A DNA stretch of 52,184 nucleotides from Dokdonella_A sp049583635 (GTDB taxonomy: Bacteria; Pseudomonadota; Gammaproteobacteria; Xanthomonadales; Rhodanobacteraceae): positions 1 through 52,184 of the forward strand of contig JBAUWF010000031.1 in NCBI GenBank assembly GCA_049583635.1, written 5' to 3'. The translations under genes were made by a program, and so were the position numbers. The notes under the pieces were generated by a model, which saw only the letters and a list, made by a program, of their open reading frames with translations, was not told the origin of the DNA and did not search any database. The stretch's first letter is position 1. Every line of letters starts with the position of its first letter. Positions 33,759 through 42,419 of the stretch are shown piece by piece.

Positions 33759-35194
33759 CCCCGATGCGCATGCCCCAGCACGGCGACTTCATGCAGGATT
33801 TCCGGCGCGTGCATTTCATCGGGATCGGCGGTGTGGGCATGAGCGGCATCGCCGAGGTCCTGCACAATCTCGGTTATGCCGTCTCCGGATCGGACCAGAT
33901 TGCCGGCGCGACCACGCGGCGGCTGGCGGATCTTGGCATTGCGATCATGCATGGACACGACGCGGCCAATGTCGCTGCGGTCGACGCGGTGGTGGTATCG
34001 GGCGCGATACCGCCCGACAATGTCGAGCTCATCGCCGCCCGGCAACGCCGTATCCCCGTCGTACCGCGCGCCGAGATGCTCGGCGAACTCATGCGCTTTC
34101 GCCGCGGCATCGCGGTCGCCGGCAGCCACGGCAAGACCACCACGACCAGCCTGATCGCGAGCGTTCTCGCCGAGAGCGGCCTCGATCCGACGTTCGTGAT
34201 TGGCGGCCAGTTGATTGCCGCCGGCAGCCACGCGCGGCTTGGCAGCGGTGAATTCCTGGTCGCCGAAGCCGATGAATCGGACGGCTCGTTTCTGCTGCTT
34301 TCGCCGGTCATCGCGATCGTCACCAATATCGACGCCGATCATCTGAAACACTACGGCGGCGATTTTTCACGTCTCAAGGCGGCGTTCGCCGACTTTCTGC
34401 TGCGCTTGCCGTTCTATGGCGTTGCGGTGGTCTGTACCGACGACGCCGAAGCCGCCGAACTCGCCAAGTCCACCCATCGGCGCATGTTGACCTATGGCAT
34501 CGACAGCGATGCCGACGTGCGCGCGAGTGCGCTGCGCCAGGATGGTGCGCGCATGCATTTCATGTTGCATCTGCCCAACGACGCGTCGCCCGTAGCGGTC
34601 AGTCTGAATCTGCCGGGTCGGCACAACGTGCTCAACGCGTTGGCTGCGTGTGCGGTGGGCTGGCAACTGGGCGTGAGCGCCGAGGCGATGCAGCAGGCGC
34701 TGGCGCGATTCGAGGGTGTCGGCCGAAGGTTCCAGTTGCGCGGCGAAATGGGACTCGCGGATGGGCGTGTCCTGATCGTCGACGACTACGCGCATCATCC
34801 GAGCGAGCTCGCCGCGGGCTTTGCCGCGGCGCGCGGCGGCTGGCCCGATCGTCGTCTGGTTGTGGCGTTTCAGCCTCATCGCTACTCGCGCACGCGCGAT
34901 CTGCTCGATGATTTCGCCAACGTCTTGGCACAGGCCGACGTGCTGGTACTGACCGAGGTATATGCCGCCGGCGAAACACCCATTGCCGGTGCCGACGGCC
35001 GCGCGCTGGCGCGCGCCGTGCGTGCGCGCGGCAAGGTTGATCCGGTGCTGATCGAACACCCGGGTGAACTCAAGAGCGTGCTGCCGGCGCTGCTTGAGGA
35101 TGGCGATCTGTTGCTGCTGCTTGGCGCCGGCGATATCGGCCAGGTGGCGAGCGAACTGGTCGGCGCAGGCAAAGCGCAGCGGGGGGCGGCCTGA
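33755..35194 (+). CDS. murC: UDP-MurNAc:L-alanine ligase
   Basis: 479 residues from GTG 33755 (GTGA overlap with murG); ATG 33764 and ATG 33791 are shorter in-frame choices. The long frame upstream is a shadow of murG. Motifs: HFIGIGGVGMSGIAEVL (20-36), VSGSDQIAGATTRRL, ATP loop VAGSHGKTTTTSL (121-133), EADESDGSFLLL, VTNIDADHLKHYGGDF, LPGRHNVLNALAA and VDDYAHHPSEL. It adds the first amino acid of the stem peptide. The stop overlaps ddl by one base; as in Pseudomonas no murB lies here. Confidence 0.96.
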   Translation: MTPMRMPQHGDFMQDFRRVHFIGIGGVGMSGIAEVLHNLGYAVSGSDQIAGATTRRLADLGIAIMHGHDAANVAAVDAVVVSGAIPPDNVELIAARQRRIPVVPRAEMLGELMRFRRGIAVAGSHGKTTTTSLIASVLAESGLDPTFVIGGQLIAAGSHARLGSGEFLVAEADESDGSFLLLSPVIAIVTNIDADHLKHYGGDFSRLKAAFADFLLRLPFYGVAVVCTDDAEAAELAKSTHRRMLTYGIDSDADVRASALRQDGARMHFMLHLPNDASPVAVSLNLPGRHNVLNALAACAVGWQLGVSAEAMQQALARFEGVGRRFQLRGEMGLADGRVLIVDDYAHHPSELAAGFAAARGGWPDRRLVVAFQPHRYSRTRDLLDDFANVLAQADVLVLTEVYAAGETPIAGADGRALARAVRARGKVDPVLIEHPGELKSVLPALLEDGDLLLLLGAGDIGQVASELVGAGKAQRGAA

Positions 35195-36141
35195 TGCGCA
35201 TTGGTGATGCCCGCGAGTTCGGTCGTGTCGCGGTGGCGCTCGGGGGCCAGTCGGCCGAACGTGAGGTGTCGCTCGATTCGGGCTCAAAGGTTGTGGCCGC
35301 CTTGCGCGCGCGCGGAGTCGATGCGCACCCGGTCGACGGCATTCCGGCGTTGCTTGATGCGCTGCGTGCCGGCCACTACGCGCGTGTGTTCAATGTCCTG
35401 CACGGCCAACATGGCGGTGGCGAGGACGGCGTGTTGCAAGGGGCGCTCGATTCGTTGCGTGTGCCTTATACCGGCTCCGGCGTGCTCGGCTGTGCGTTGA
35501 GCATGGACAAGGTGCGTAGCAAGTGGGTATGGCAGGCGCTGGATTTGCCAACGCCGCGGTTCCAGTCGCTGCGCAAGGGCGCGGACGTACACGTCGCGGC
35601 GCGGGCGATCGGCTTGCCGGTCATTGTCAAACCCGCCTGCGAAGGCTCCAGCGTCGGCATCAGTCGAGTGTTTGCCGAAGCCGACCTTGACAACGCGCTC
35701 GAACTGGCCTCGCGCTACCCGGGCGACCTCATGGTCGAGGCCCTGATCGAAGGCGATGAATTCACGGTCGGCATTCTCGAGAGCGAGGCGTTGCCGACAA
35801 TCCGCATCGTGCCCAGCGGCGAGTACTACGACTACAACGCCAAGTACGTTGCCGAGGATACGCAATACATCTGCCCCGGCATCGACGGTATCGAGGAGGA
35901 CGAACTGCGCGCACTGTCGCTGCGTGCATTCGATGCACTTGCCTGTTCGGGCTGGGGGCGGGTCGACGTCATGCGGGACCGCGACGGGCGCAACTGGCTG
36001 CTCGAGGTCAACACCGCGCCCGGCATGACCACCCATTCGCTGGTGCCCAAGGCCGCCGCAGCGATCGGCCTGGATTTCGAACAATTGTGCTGGCGCATTC
36101 TGGAAACCAGTTTCGATCGCGCAAGCGGGAGCCGGCCATGA
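35194..36141 (+). CDS. ddl: D-alanine-D-alanine ligase
   Basis: 315 residues. ATP-grasp enzyme: VALGGQSAEREVSLDSG (N-terminal serine-containing loop), NVLHGQHGGGEDGVLQGALDSLRVPYTGSGVLGCALSMDK, the ATP-binding VIVKPACEGSSVGISRV, EALIEGDEFTVGIL, YVAEDTQYICPG and the catalytic/metal motif LEVNTAPGMTTHSLVPKAA. It supplies the dipeptide used by MurF. The family usually shows LHGxxGEDG; here it is LHGQHGGGEDG. Start overlaps murC (TGATG); stop overlaps ftsQ (ATGA). Confidence 0.97.
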   Translation: MRIGDAREFGRVAVALGGQSAEREVSLDSGSKVVAALRARGVDAHPVDGIPALLDALRAGHYARVFNVLHGQHGGGEDGVLQGALDSLRVPYTGSGVLGCALSMDKVRSKWVWQALDLPTPRFQSLRKGADVHVAARAIGLPVIVKPACEGSSVGISRVFAEADLDNALELASRYPGDLMVEALIEGDEFTVGILESEALPTIRIVPSGEYYDYNAKYVAEDTQYICPGIDGIEEDELRALSLRAFDALACSGWGRVDVMRDRDGRNWLLEVNTAPGMTTHSLVPKAAAAIGLDFEQLCWRILETSFDRASGSRP

Positions 36142-36899
36142 AGAGTGGTCTGCTTCTCAAGCTGCTGGCCTGGGGCATCGCACTGACGCTCGTCGCGCTG
36201 CCGGTCATCGGCGTACTCAACGGATGGTTCGCAGCAGGTCGCTGGCCTATCCGCAAGATCGACGTGCGGGCGCCGTTCGATCACATCAGTGCCGAGCAGA
36301 TCCGCACTGCGGTCAGCAGCGAACTCGGAGAGGGGTTCTTCGCAGTCGATCTCGATCAGGTCTGTGCCGCGGTCATGCGTCTGCCATGGGTGGAAAGAGC
36401 CGATGCGCGTAAGCGCTGGCCGGATACGATCGAACTCACCGTTTACGAACAATACCCGTACGCACGCTGGGGTGCGGACCGTCTGGTCAATCGCCACGGG
36501 CATCTGTTCACCGTGCCGGGCGCGCCGAACCTCCAGGGTCTGCCGCAATTGTCCGGGCCCGACGCGCGCCTCGACGACGTCCTTGCGTTTTACGTCGGCG
36601 AGTTGCCGCGGTTTGCGGCCAGCGGTCTGGTACTCGAGTCGGTCGCGTTGTCCGAGCGCGGCAGCTGGCGCCTGACCCTCGCGAGCGGCGCGGTGATCGA
36701 GGTCGGGCGCGAGGATGCCAAAGGTCGCCTGAGCCGCTTTCTTGGTGTCTGGCCTCGGCTCGACGCGGGACACGAGCGCACACCAGCGTACATCGACTTG
36801 CGTTACGAAAACGGTTTCGCACTGCGCTGGAATGAACCGGCGGCGCCGATCGCGCCGTCTGAACCGAATGCCGGTGTGGTGCCGGCTTCCAAGGTTTGA
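36138..36899 (+). CDS. ftsQ: Cell division protein FtsQ
   Basis: 253 residues from ATG 36138. A short basic N-terminus, one membrane segment (about 8-30), a POTRA domain (WPIRKIDVRAPFDHISAEQIRTAV to about residue 100) and the FtsQ beta domain with LPWVERADARKRWPDTIELTVYEQYPYARWGADRLVNRHGHLF. FtsQ anchors the FtsQLB complex. An in-frame ATG inside ddl would only add ddl shadow sequence. The stop overlaps ftsA by one base. Confidence 0.94.
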   Translation: MKSGLLLKLLAWGIALTLVALPVIGVLNGWFAAGRWPIRKIDVRAPFDHISAEQIRTAVSSELGEGFFAVDLDQVCAAVMRLPWVERADARKRWPDTIELTVYEQYPYARWGADRLVNRHGHLFTVPGAPNLQGLPQLSGPDARLDDVLAFYVGELPRFAASGLVLESVALSERGSWRLTLASGAVIEVGREDAKGRLSRFLGVWPRLDAGHERTPAYIDLRYENGFALRWNEPAAPIAPSEPNAGVVPASKV

Positions 36900-38137
36900 T
36901 GATGAATCGCAAGAGCGAAAAAACCCTGATTGTAGGTCTCGATATCGGCACCTCGAAAGTGGTCGCAATCGTCGGCGAACACGCGCCGGACGAGACAGTG
37001 GAGATCATCGGCATCGGCTCGCACCCTTCGCACGGACTCAAGCGCGGCGTGGTGGTGGATATCGAATCGACCGTGCATTCGATCCAGCGCGCGATCGAGG
37101 AAGCCGAACTCATGGCCGGCTGCCAGATCCGCTCGGTCTACGCGAGCATTTCCGGCAGTCATATAAAGGATGAAAACTCGCACGGTACTGCGCCGATCCG
37201 TGACAAGGAGGTCAGCCAGTTCGACCTTGACCAGGTTCTGACCTCAGCCTGCGCCGTGGTGATTCCGGCCGATCGGACGGTGCTGTATCGCGAGCCGCAG
37301 GAATACCTGATCGACGGTCAGGAAGGTATCCGCCACCCCGTCGGTATGTCGGGCGTGCGAATCGAAGCCAACGTGCATCTGGTCAGCGGCGCGGCGAGCG
37401 CGGTACAGAACATCACCAAATGCATCAATCGCTGTGGCTTGGCGGTGGACGAATTGCTGCCGGCAGCCGTTGCGTCCGCACGTGCGGCATTGACGCCGGA
37501 CGAATGCGAACTCGGCGTTTGCCTGGTCGATATCGGCGCCGGCACCACCGACATCGCCATCTACACCCAAGGCGCGCTGCGTCATACCACGTCACTCGCG
37601 ATCGGCGGCGATCAGGTGACCTCCGACATTGCGCATCTGATGCGCACGCCGACTGCACATGCCGAGGAACTGAAAGTGCGTTACGCCTGTGCGCTCGCGC
37701 AGCTGGCTCACGCTGAAGAAACCATCCAGGTGCCCAGCGTCGGTGATCGTCCACCGCGACGTCTCGCGCGCCAGAACCTCGCCGAAGCCGTGCAGCCGCG
37801 CTACGAGGAAGTCTTCGAGATGGTGCAGGCGGACCTGCGCCGCAGCGGCCGCGAGGAACTGGTGCGCGCTGGTGTGGTGCTGACCGGCGGTGCGGCGCGC
37901 ATGGAGGGTGCGCTCGAATTGGCCGAGGAATTGTTCCACATGCCGGTGCGGCTCGGGCTCCCGCAGCACGTTGTCGGCTTGTCCGATGTCGTGGCCAATC
38001 CGCTGCACGCCACCGGGGTCGGTCTGCTGTTGTACGGCAGCCGCCAGGAAGTCGATCGCAGCTTGCCCGGTGCGGCGGCGGTTGGTGTCGGCGGCCTGCT
38101 CGGGCGCGTGACGAACTGGTTCAAGGGCGAATTCTGA
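36899..38137 (+). CDS. ftsA: Cell division protein FtsA
   Basis: 412 residues from ATG 36899 (TGATG with ftsQ); ATG 36902 is equally possible. Actin-like ATPase: LIVGLDIGTSKVVAIVGE (phosphate 1), SHPSHGLKRGVVVDIEST, VCLVDIGAGTTDIAIYTQGALRHT (phosphate 2), GVVLTGGAARMEGALELAEELF (adenosine loop), and a C-terminal amphipathic helix, GRVTNWFKGEF, that binds the membrane. FtsA tethers FtsZ filaments. Confidence 0.97.
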   Translation: MMNRKSEKTLIVGLDIGTSKVVAIVGEHAPDETVEIIGIGSHPSHGLKRGVVVDIESTVHSIQRAIEEAELMAGCQIRSVYASISGSHIKDENSHGTAPIRDKEVSQFDLDQVLTSACAVVIPADRTVLYREPQEYLIDGQEGIRHPVGMSGVRIEANVHLVSGAASAVQNITKCINRCGLAVDELLPAAVASARAALTPDECELGVCLVDIGAGTTDIAIYTQGALRHTTSLAIGGDQVTSDIAHLMRTPTAHAEELKVRYACALAQLAHAEETIQVPSVGDRPPRRLARQNLAEAVQPRYEEVFEMVQADLRRSGREELVRAGVVLTGGAARMEGALELAEELFHMPVRLGLPQHVVGLSDVVANPLHATGVGLLLYGSRQEVDRSLPGAAAVGVGGLLGRVTNWFKGEF

Positions 38138-38282
38138 GCGAAGCACAGAGGGCAGGAAACAGAGGACGGAAAGGCAGAAAAGCGAAGGCGTGGGAACGGA
38201 AAACGAATCGAGGATGAAGCAGGCGACGATAACCAGCCGACCTGTCTTGTTGCCTCAGTCATCAGAACCGGAGGATCGGAAC
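38138..38282. other. ftsZ: Purine-rich leader before ftsZ
   Basis: The first ~85 bases are strikingly A/G-rich and almost free of T, so the RNA should be nearly unstructured. GGAGG at 38270-38274 is the ftsZ ribosome binding site. No clear sigma-70 promoter is visible although ftsZ promoters often lie here or in ftsA. Confidence 0.5.
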
Positions 38283-39461
38283 ATGTTTGAAATGGTCGAA
38301 AAATTGGCACCGAATGCGGTGATCAAGGTGATCGGTGTGGGCGGTGGCGGCGGCAACGCCGTCAGCCACATGGTGCATGCCGAAGTGGAGGGCGTGGATT
38401 TCGTCTGCGCCAATACCGACTCGCAGGCGCTCAAGAGCAGTGGCGCAAAATTCACCCTGCAGCTGGGTGCGAACGTGACCAAGGGCCTTGGTGCGGGTGC
38501 CAACCCGGAGGTCGGGCGCCAGGCGGCACTCGAGGACCGCGAGCGCATTGTCGAGTTGCTGCAGGGCGCCGACATGGTTTTCGTCACCTGCGGCATGGGC
38601 GGCGGGACCGGCACCGGAGCGGCGCCGGTCGTTGCGCAACTGGCCAAGGAACTGGGCATCCTGACGGTCGCGGTGGTCACCAAGCCGTTTCCGTTCGAGG
38701 GACGTCGACGTATGCAGGTTGCACTGAAGGGCATCGACGACCTGCAACAATATGTCGATTCGCTGATCACGGTGCCGAACGAAAAACTGTTGACCGTGCT
38801 TGGTCGCGACGTGACGTTGCTTTCGGCATTCAAGTCGGCCAATGACGTATTGCTCGGAGCCGTGCAGGGAATTGCCGATCTGATTACCCGGCCCGGTCTC
38901 ATCAACGTTGATTTCGCCGACGTGCGCACGGTCATGGCGGAAATGGGCATGGCGATGATGGGCAGCGGTAGCGCACGCGGCGACGATCGGGCGGTGGCGG
39001 CAGCCGAGGCAGCGATCAACAACCCGCTGCTCGAAGACGTCAATCTGGCCGGTGCCTGCGGCATTCTGGTCAACGTCACCGCTGGTCAGAACCTGACCAT
39101 GCGCGAGTTCGATGACATCGGCCAGGTCGTCCACGGGTTCGCCAGCGACGATGCCACCGTGGTGCTCGGCACCGCGCTCGATACGGAACTCCAGGATGAG
39201 GTGCGTGTGACTGTCGTTGCCACCGGGCTGAATCGGCAGGCGGCGCGCCAGCCGATCCGTGATCGCGATCGTGAACAGACGGCAGTGTTTCAACCGCGTG
39301 TCGTCCGCAATGCCACGACCGGAGCGGTGGACTATGCCGACGTTTCGTCAGACGCGTCGTCGGGCGCGCGGCACGCTGCGCCCGAGCGCAGCGTGCCGCC
39401 GGCGGAGGCGAGCAGCGACTACCTGGACATTCCGGCGTTCCTTCGTCGCCAGGCCGACTGA
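38283..39461 (+). CDS. ftsZ: Tubulin-like division GTPase FtsZ
   Basis: 392 residues from ATG 38283, eight bases after GGAGG; a GTG at 38190 in frame would add 31 atypical residues. GTP-binding motifs: VIGVGGGGGNAVSHM, the tubulin signature GGGTGTG (106-112), TVVTKPFPFEGRRR, and the T7 loop NVDFADVRTVM. The linker after about residue 320 is Ala/Ser-rich, and the C-terminus DYLDIPAFLRRQAD is the conserved peptide that binds FtsA and ZipA. It assembles the Z ring. Confidence 0.98.
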   Translation: MFEMVEKLAPNAVIKVIGVGGGGGNAVSHMVHAEVEGVDFVCANTDSQALKSSGAKFTLQLGANVTKGLGAGANPEVGRQAALEDRERIVELLQGADMVFVTCGMGGGTGTGAAPVVAQLAKELGILTVAVVTKPFPFEGRRRMQVALKGIDDLQQYVDSLITVPNEKLLTVLGRDVTLLSAFKSANDVLLGAVQGIADLITRPGLINVDFADVRTVMAEMGMAMMGSGSARGDDRAVAAAEAAINNPLLEDVNLAGACGILVNVTAGQNLTMREFDDIGQVVHGFASDDATVVLGTALDTELQDEVRVTVVATGLNRQAARQPIRDRDREQTAVFQPRVVRNATTGAVDYADVSSDASSGARHAAPERSVPPAEASSDYLDIPAFLRRQAD

Positions 39462-39804
39462 ACCGGCGCGTCCGCCGCCTTCGAGTGGCGGCGCGTCGAA
39501 CGATTGCCCGATGTGGTGGTCCGAGGATCAGCGCAAGGTGATCGACGCTGCGTTGGAGAGTGACTGCGCGCGTTCGTTGTCGTCTTTCGAGTGGGTTGGC
39601 GCAGTTGTCGCTCGTACCGATCGAAAGGACACAATGCCTGATCAGGGGGGCTTGCAGCAACGCTGTCGATGCGAGGAAAGTCGATGTTGTGCGAACGCAA
39701 CAGTGTGCCGGATTACTGCGTCATTTAAACTTTCCTTAACAGTTGCCGTATGCTAGCATCTTCCGCGTTTTTGTCCGCTCCTGTCTTGGAGTAAAAGCAT
39801 AAAA
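39462..39804. other. Intergenic region between ftsZ and lpxC
   Basis: About 340 bases without a supported gene. CGCCGCC (39473-39479) and GGCGGCG (39487-39493) form a perfect 7-bp hairpin 12 bases after the ftsZ stop, but with no T run. The right end is AT-rich compared with everything around it (39720-39804) and should hold the lpxC promoter: TTAAAC (39725-39730), 18 bp, TATGCT (39749-39754) is the best-spaced pair, and TAGCAT (39754-39759) is an alternative -10. Confidence 0.45.
39725..39759 (+). promoter_or_regulatory. lpxC: Candidate lpxC promoter
   Basis: The AT-rich patch has two overlapping possibilities: TTAAAC-N18-TATGCT, and TTTCCT (39731-39736)-N17-TAGCAT. Either places transcription start about 40-45 bases before the lpxC ATG. 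The exact elements are not certain. Confidence 0.4.
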
Positions 39805-40716
39805 ATGATCAAGCAACGAACGCTCAAAAACGTGATTCGGGCAACAGGCGTGGGTCTGCATACGGGTGAGAAAGTCTACATGACCCTGCGGCCGGCAGCA
39901 GTCGACGTGGGCATCGTGTTTCGCCGTGTCGATCTGGAACAACCCGTGGAAATCCGCTCCTGCTGCAAAAACGTCGGCGATACGCGCCTTTCGACCACTC
40001 TTGTGAATGGCAAGGTTCGCATTGCCACCATTGAGCATCTGCTTTCCGCGATGGCCGGCCTTGGTATCGACAACGCCTATGTGGATGTCTCCGCGGCCGA
40101 AGTGCCGATCATGGATGGCAGCGCCGGACCCTTCGTTTTTCTGCTGCAATCGGCCGGGATCGAGGATCAGCACGCGCCGAAACGATTCATCCGCATCAAG
40201 AAATCGATCACCGTGCGCGAGGGTGACAAATGGGCGCGCTTCGAGCCATTCGACGGCTTCAAGGTCGGTTTCTCGATCGATTTCAATCATCCGATGTTCA
40301 CGCGTCGCACATCGACCTCGGAAATTGATTTCTCGACCACCTCATTCGTCAAGGAAGTCAGCCGCGCTCGCACGTTCGGCTTCATGCGAGACATCGAAAT
40401 GCTGCGCGAACGCAATCTTGCGCTCGGCGGCTCGATGGACAACGCGATCGTACTTGACGATTACCGGGTATTGAACGAGGACGGCTTGCGCTACGAGGAT
40501 GAATTCGTCAAGCACAAGATCCTCGACGCGATCGGTGATCTGTATCTGCTTGGACGCAGCCTGATCGGTGCGTTCTATGGATACAAGTCCGGTCACGAGC
40601 TCAACAACCGGCTGTTGCGCGCCTTGCTGGCCGATGCCGCGGCGTGGGAAGAGGTCAGCTTCGACGACGAACATGAAGCACCGATCTCGTACGTGCACCC
40701 GGCGCAGGCGGTCTAA
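39805..40716 (+). CDS. lpxC: UDP-3-O-acyl-N-acetylglucosamine deacetylase
   Basis: 303 residues. Zn-dependent first committed step of lipid A synthesis. QRTLKNVIRATGVGLHTGEKV at the N-terminus, the zinc ligand H78 in ATIEHLLSAMAGLGIDNAYV, PIMDGSAGPFVFLL, SRARTFGFMRDIEML, NEDGLRYEDEFVKHKILDAIGDLYLLG (second histidine and the aspartate ligand) and SGHELNNRLLRAL (catalytic histidine). The start ATG lies 85 bases after an AT-rich promoter region; GGAG lies upstream (CTTGGAGTAAAAGC). Confidence 0.98.
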   Translation: MIKQRTLKNVIRATGVGLHTGEKVYMTLRPAAVDVGIVFRRVDLEQPVEIRSCCKNVGDTRLSTTLVNGKVRIATIEHLLSAMAGLGIDNAYVDVSAAEVPIMDGSAGPFVFLLQSAGIEDQHAPKRFIRIKKSITVREGDKWARFEPFDGFKVGFSIDFNHPMFTRRTSTSEIDFSTTSFVKEVSRARTFGFMRDIEMLRERNLALGGSMDNAIVLDDYRVLNEDGLRYEDEFVKHKILDAIGDLYLLGRSLIGAFYGYKSGHELNNRLLRALLADAAAWEEVSFDDEHEAPISYVHPAQAV

Positions 40717-40990
40717 AATACAGTTCCGCACAGTTCGGGCTGGTGCCGAAACCGTCGTTTTTCGGTAAATTTGCGCGCGAGACCCTTGCCCAGGGAAGGA
40801 AATCCATGCAGGATGCATCGCTCTCCGACCGGATTTCGTCCGGACGGTTTGCAGGCCGTCCGGACACAGCCGGCCGGTCAGCTGGAACAAGCGGGCGCAA
40901 CAGTCCGGGTTCTGGCGGTGATGTACAGCATGATGTGAAGAAGCTGCTCCGGCTTCCTCCATCAGGGTGCTGAAGGAACCTTTCAGTACC
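40717..40990. other. Region between convergent lpxC and dciA, with a strong hairpin
   Basis: About 270 bases. CCGGACGG (40840-40847)-TTTGCAGG-CCGTCCGG (40856-40863) is a perfect 8-bp stem. A weaker stem, CCGAAA/TTTCGG (40746-40765), lies 30 bases after the lpxC stop. Neither has a proper T run. A 76-codon frame at 40743-40973 has no family character and spans both hairpins; I do not call it a gene. Confidence 0.45.
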
Positions 40991-41458
40991 TCAAGGGGAA
41001 TCATCCATGGCGAAGGACGCCAGACGAAGATAAAGGGCCTTCAGTTCCGGGTCCGTCAAGGACTTTGCTGCTGCCCGCAGATGCCGGGCGGTAGTTGCTG
41101 AAAGCGGTTTGCGGTTTGTCGTCTCCGGGGGAACGGGGGGCAAGGGCGCCACTTTCACGGCGAAGTGTTCGACAGCGCCGCCGAGTGCGGAGCGGGCTTC
41201 TGCCAGCAAGGCTGCCTGATGCAGCCGCAGGCGCGCAGCCCAAGTCGAACTCGTTGCCAGAAAGACAACTCGTCCGTGGCGGACGTCCGCGAGTCGACAC
41301 TCGCGTGCGACTGCGTCGGGCAAGTGGCGACGTAGCAGGTTGTCCAGCGCATCGAGCGCGCGCGCGTAATCAGCGAGTGCGCCGACGGTGATGAACTCCG
41401 CAACGGGCCGTGGGCCGGCGTTGGCGGTCGTTCGGTTGGATCGGCGCTCCTTTGGCAT
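40991..41458 (-). CDS. dciA: DUF721 protein, probable DciA-type replicative helicase loader
   Basis: 155 residues. The N-terminal half matches the DUF721 pattern: LDNLLRRHLPDAVARECRLADVRHGRVVFLATSSTWAARLRLHQAALLAEARSALG, a KH-like fold with the strand-W-A-x-x-L-R signature. The rest (after about 100) is Pro-rich then a helical hairpin, LSATTARHLRAAAKSLTDPELKALYLRLASFA. DciA proteins recruit or load DnaB in bacteria without DnaC. A DUF721 gene between lpxC and secA is also found in Pseudomonas. The assignment to DciA is from family and synteny. Its ATG (41458-41456) lies on top of a possible ATG of the divergent M23 gene. Confidence 0.75.
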   Translation of the reverse strand: MPKERRSNRTTANAGPRPVAEFITVGALADYARALDALDNLLRRHLPDAVARECRLADVRHGRVVFLATSSTWAARLRLHQAALLAEARSALGGAVEHFAVKVAPLPPVPPETTNRKPLSATTARHLRAAAKSLTDPELKALYLRLASFAMDDSP

Positions 41459-41483
41459 GGCGGAAACGGCAAATGGTCAATCA

Positions 41484-42419
41484 ATGAACATCATCATCGT
41501 CGGCAAGGCGCACTTCGCGCCGAAGAACATCGATTTGGGCAGCACGCGCGGCCGTTTGATTGCCGCGGCCGCCGCCGCCGCAGGTGTCCTGGTGTTCGTC
41601 GCGGTCGGTTTCGGCCTTGCGCTGATGGTTTCAAATCCGCGCGATCGTACGCTGCGCGAAGTGCGTGATCTGCGCGACACCATTGTGCGGCAGAGTCGGC
41701 AAATTAGCACCGTGGAGGGTGAATCGCAGCGCAATCTCGACGCGCTGGCGCTGCAACTCGGTCAGTTGCAGGCGCAGGCGACTCGCTTGAATGCGCTTGG
41801 GGAACGCCTGACCCAGGTCGGCAAGCTCGACGATGGGGAGTTCGATTTCAGCGAGCAACCTGCAATGGGCGGTCCCGAGGAGCCGGCCAGCGGCAGCGCA
41901 CTGCCGCTGGCGAAAGGCATAGAGAATCTGCGTGCGGCGTTCGCCAACCAGGACGAGCAACTCGGTGTACTGGAGACGCTACTGCTCGATCGCAAGGTGG
42001 ACAGCGAGTTGCTGCCGACCGGCATGCCGGTCGCCCACGGTTATATCGCGTCGGGCTACGGTATGCGCAGCGATCCGATCAATGGGCACCGATCGTTCCA
42101 TTCCGGCATCGATTTCGATGCGCCGCTTGGCAGCAACATCACGGCAGTGGCCGACGGTGTGGTGACGTTTGCCGGAGTCCGCTCAGGATATGGCAAGGTG
42201 GTCGAAATTGATCACGGCAACGGGTACATGACGCGCTACGCACATGCCTCGAAGCTGGTCGCGCGGATCGGCCAACGCGTTCACGCGGGCCAGATCATCG
42301 CCAAAGTCGGCTCTACCGGTCGATCGACCGGCCCGCATTGTCACTTCGAGGTGTGGTTGCACAACCGGCCGGTGAATCCGATCGCCTATGTGCGATCCAC
42401 GCGCGTCAACCGCCTGTAA
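41484..42419 (+). CDS. M23 family (LytM-type) metallopeptidase, membrane-anchored
   Basis: 311 residues from ATG 41484; ATG 41457, in frame, would add nine residues. One membrane anchor (about 24-50), a periplasmic coiled coil (about 55-115, LREVRDLRDTIVRQSRQISTVEGESQRN...), a linker, then the LytM domain: GYGMRSDPINGHRSFHSGIDFDAPLGS with the zinc ligands H and D, VADGVVTFAGVRSGYGKVVEIDHGNGYMTRYAH, and GPHCHFEVWLHNRPVNP with the HxH motif. All metal ligands look intact, so it should be an active endopeptidase on peptidoglycan rather than an EnvC/NlpD-type activator. It occupies the place of secM in E. coli. Confidence 0.92.
   Translation: MNIIIVGKAHFAPKNIDLGSTRGRLIAAAAAAAGVLVFVAVGFGLALMVSNPRDRTLREVRDLRDTIVRQSRQISTVEGESQRNLDALALQLGQLQAQATRLNALGERLTQVGKLDDGEFDFSEQPAMGGPEEPASGSALPLAKGIENLRAAFANQDEQLGVLETLLLDRKVDSELLPTGMPVAHGYIASGYGMRSDPINGHRSFHSGIDFDAPLGSNITAVADGVVTFAGVRSGYGKVVEIDHGNGYMTRYAHASKLVARIGQRVHAGQIIAKVGSTGRSTGPHCHFEVWLHNRPVNPIAYVRSTRVNRL

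Noticed and set aside
38190..38282. N-terminal extension of FtsZ from a GTG at 38190
   Set aside because: The canonical MFEMVEKL start at 38283 has a strong GGAGG; the extra residues have no FtsZ character.
40743..40973. Possible 76-codon gene after lpxC
   Set aside because: Ser/Gly/Arg-rich without family character; spans two hairpins and looks like non-coding sequence.
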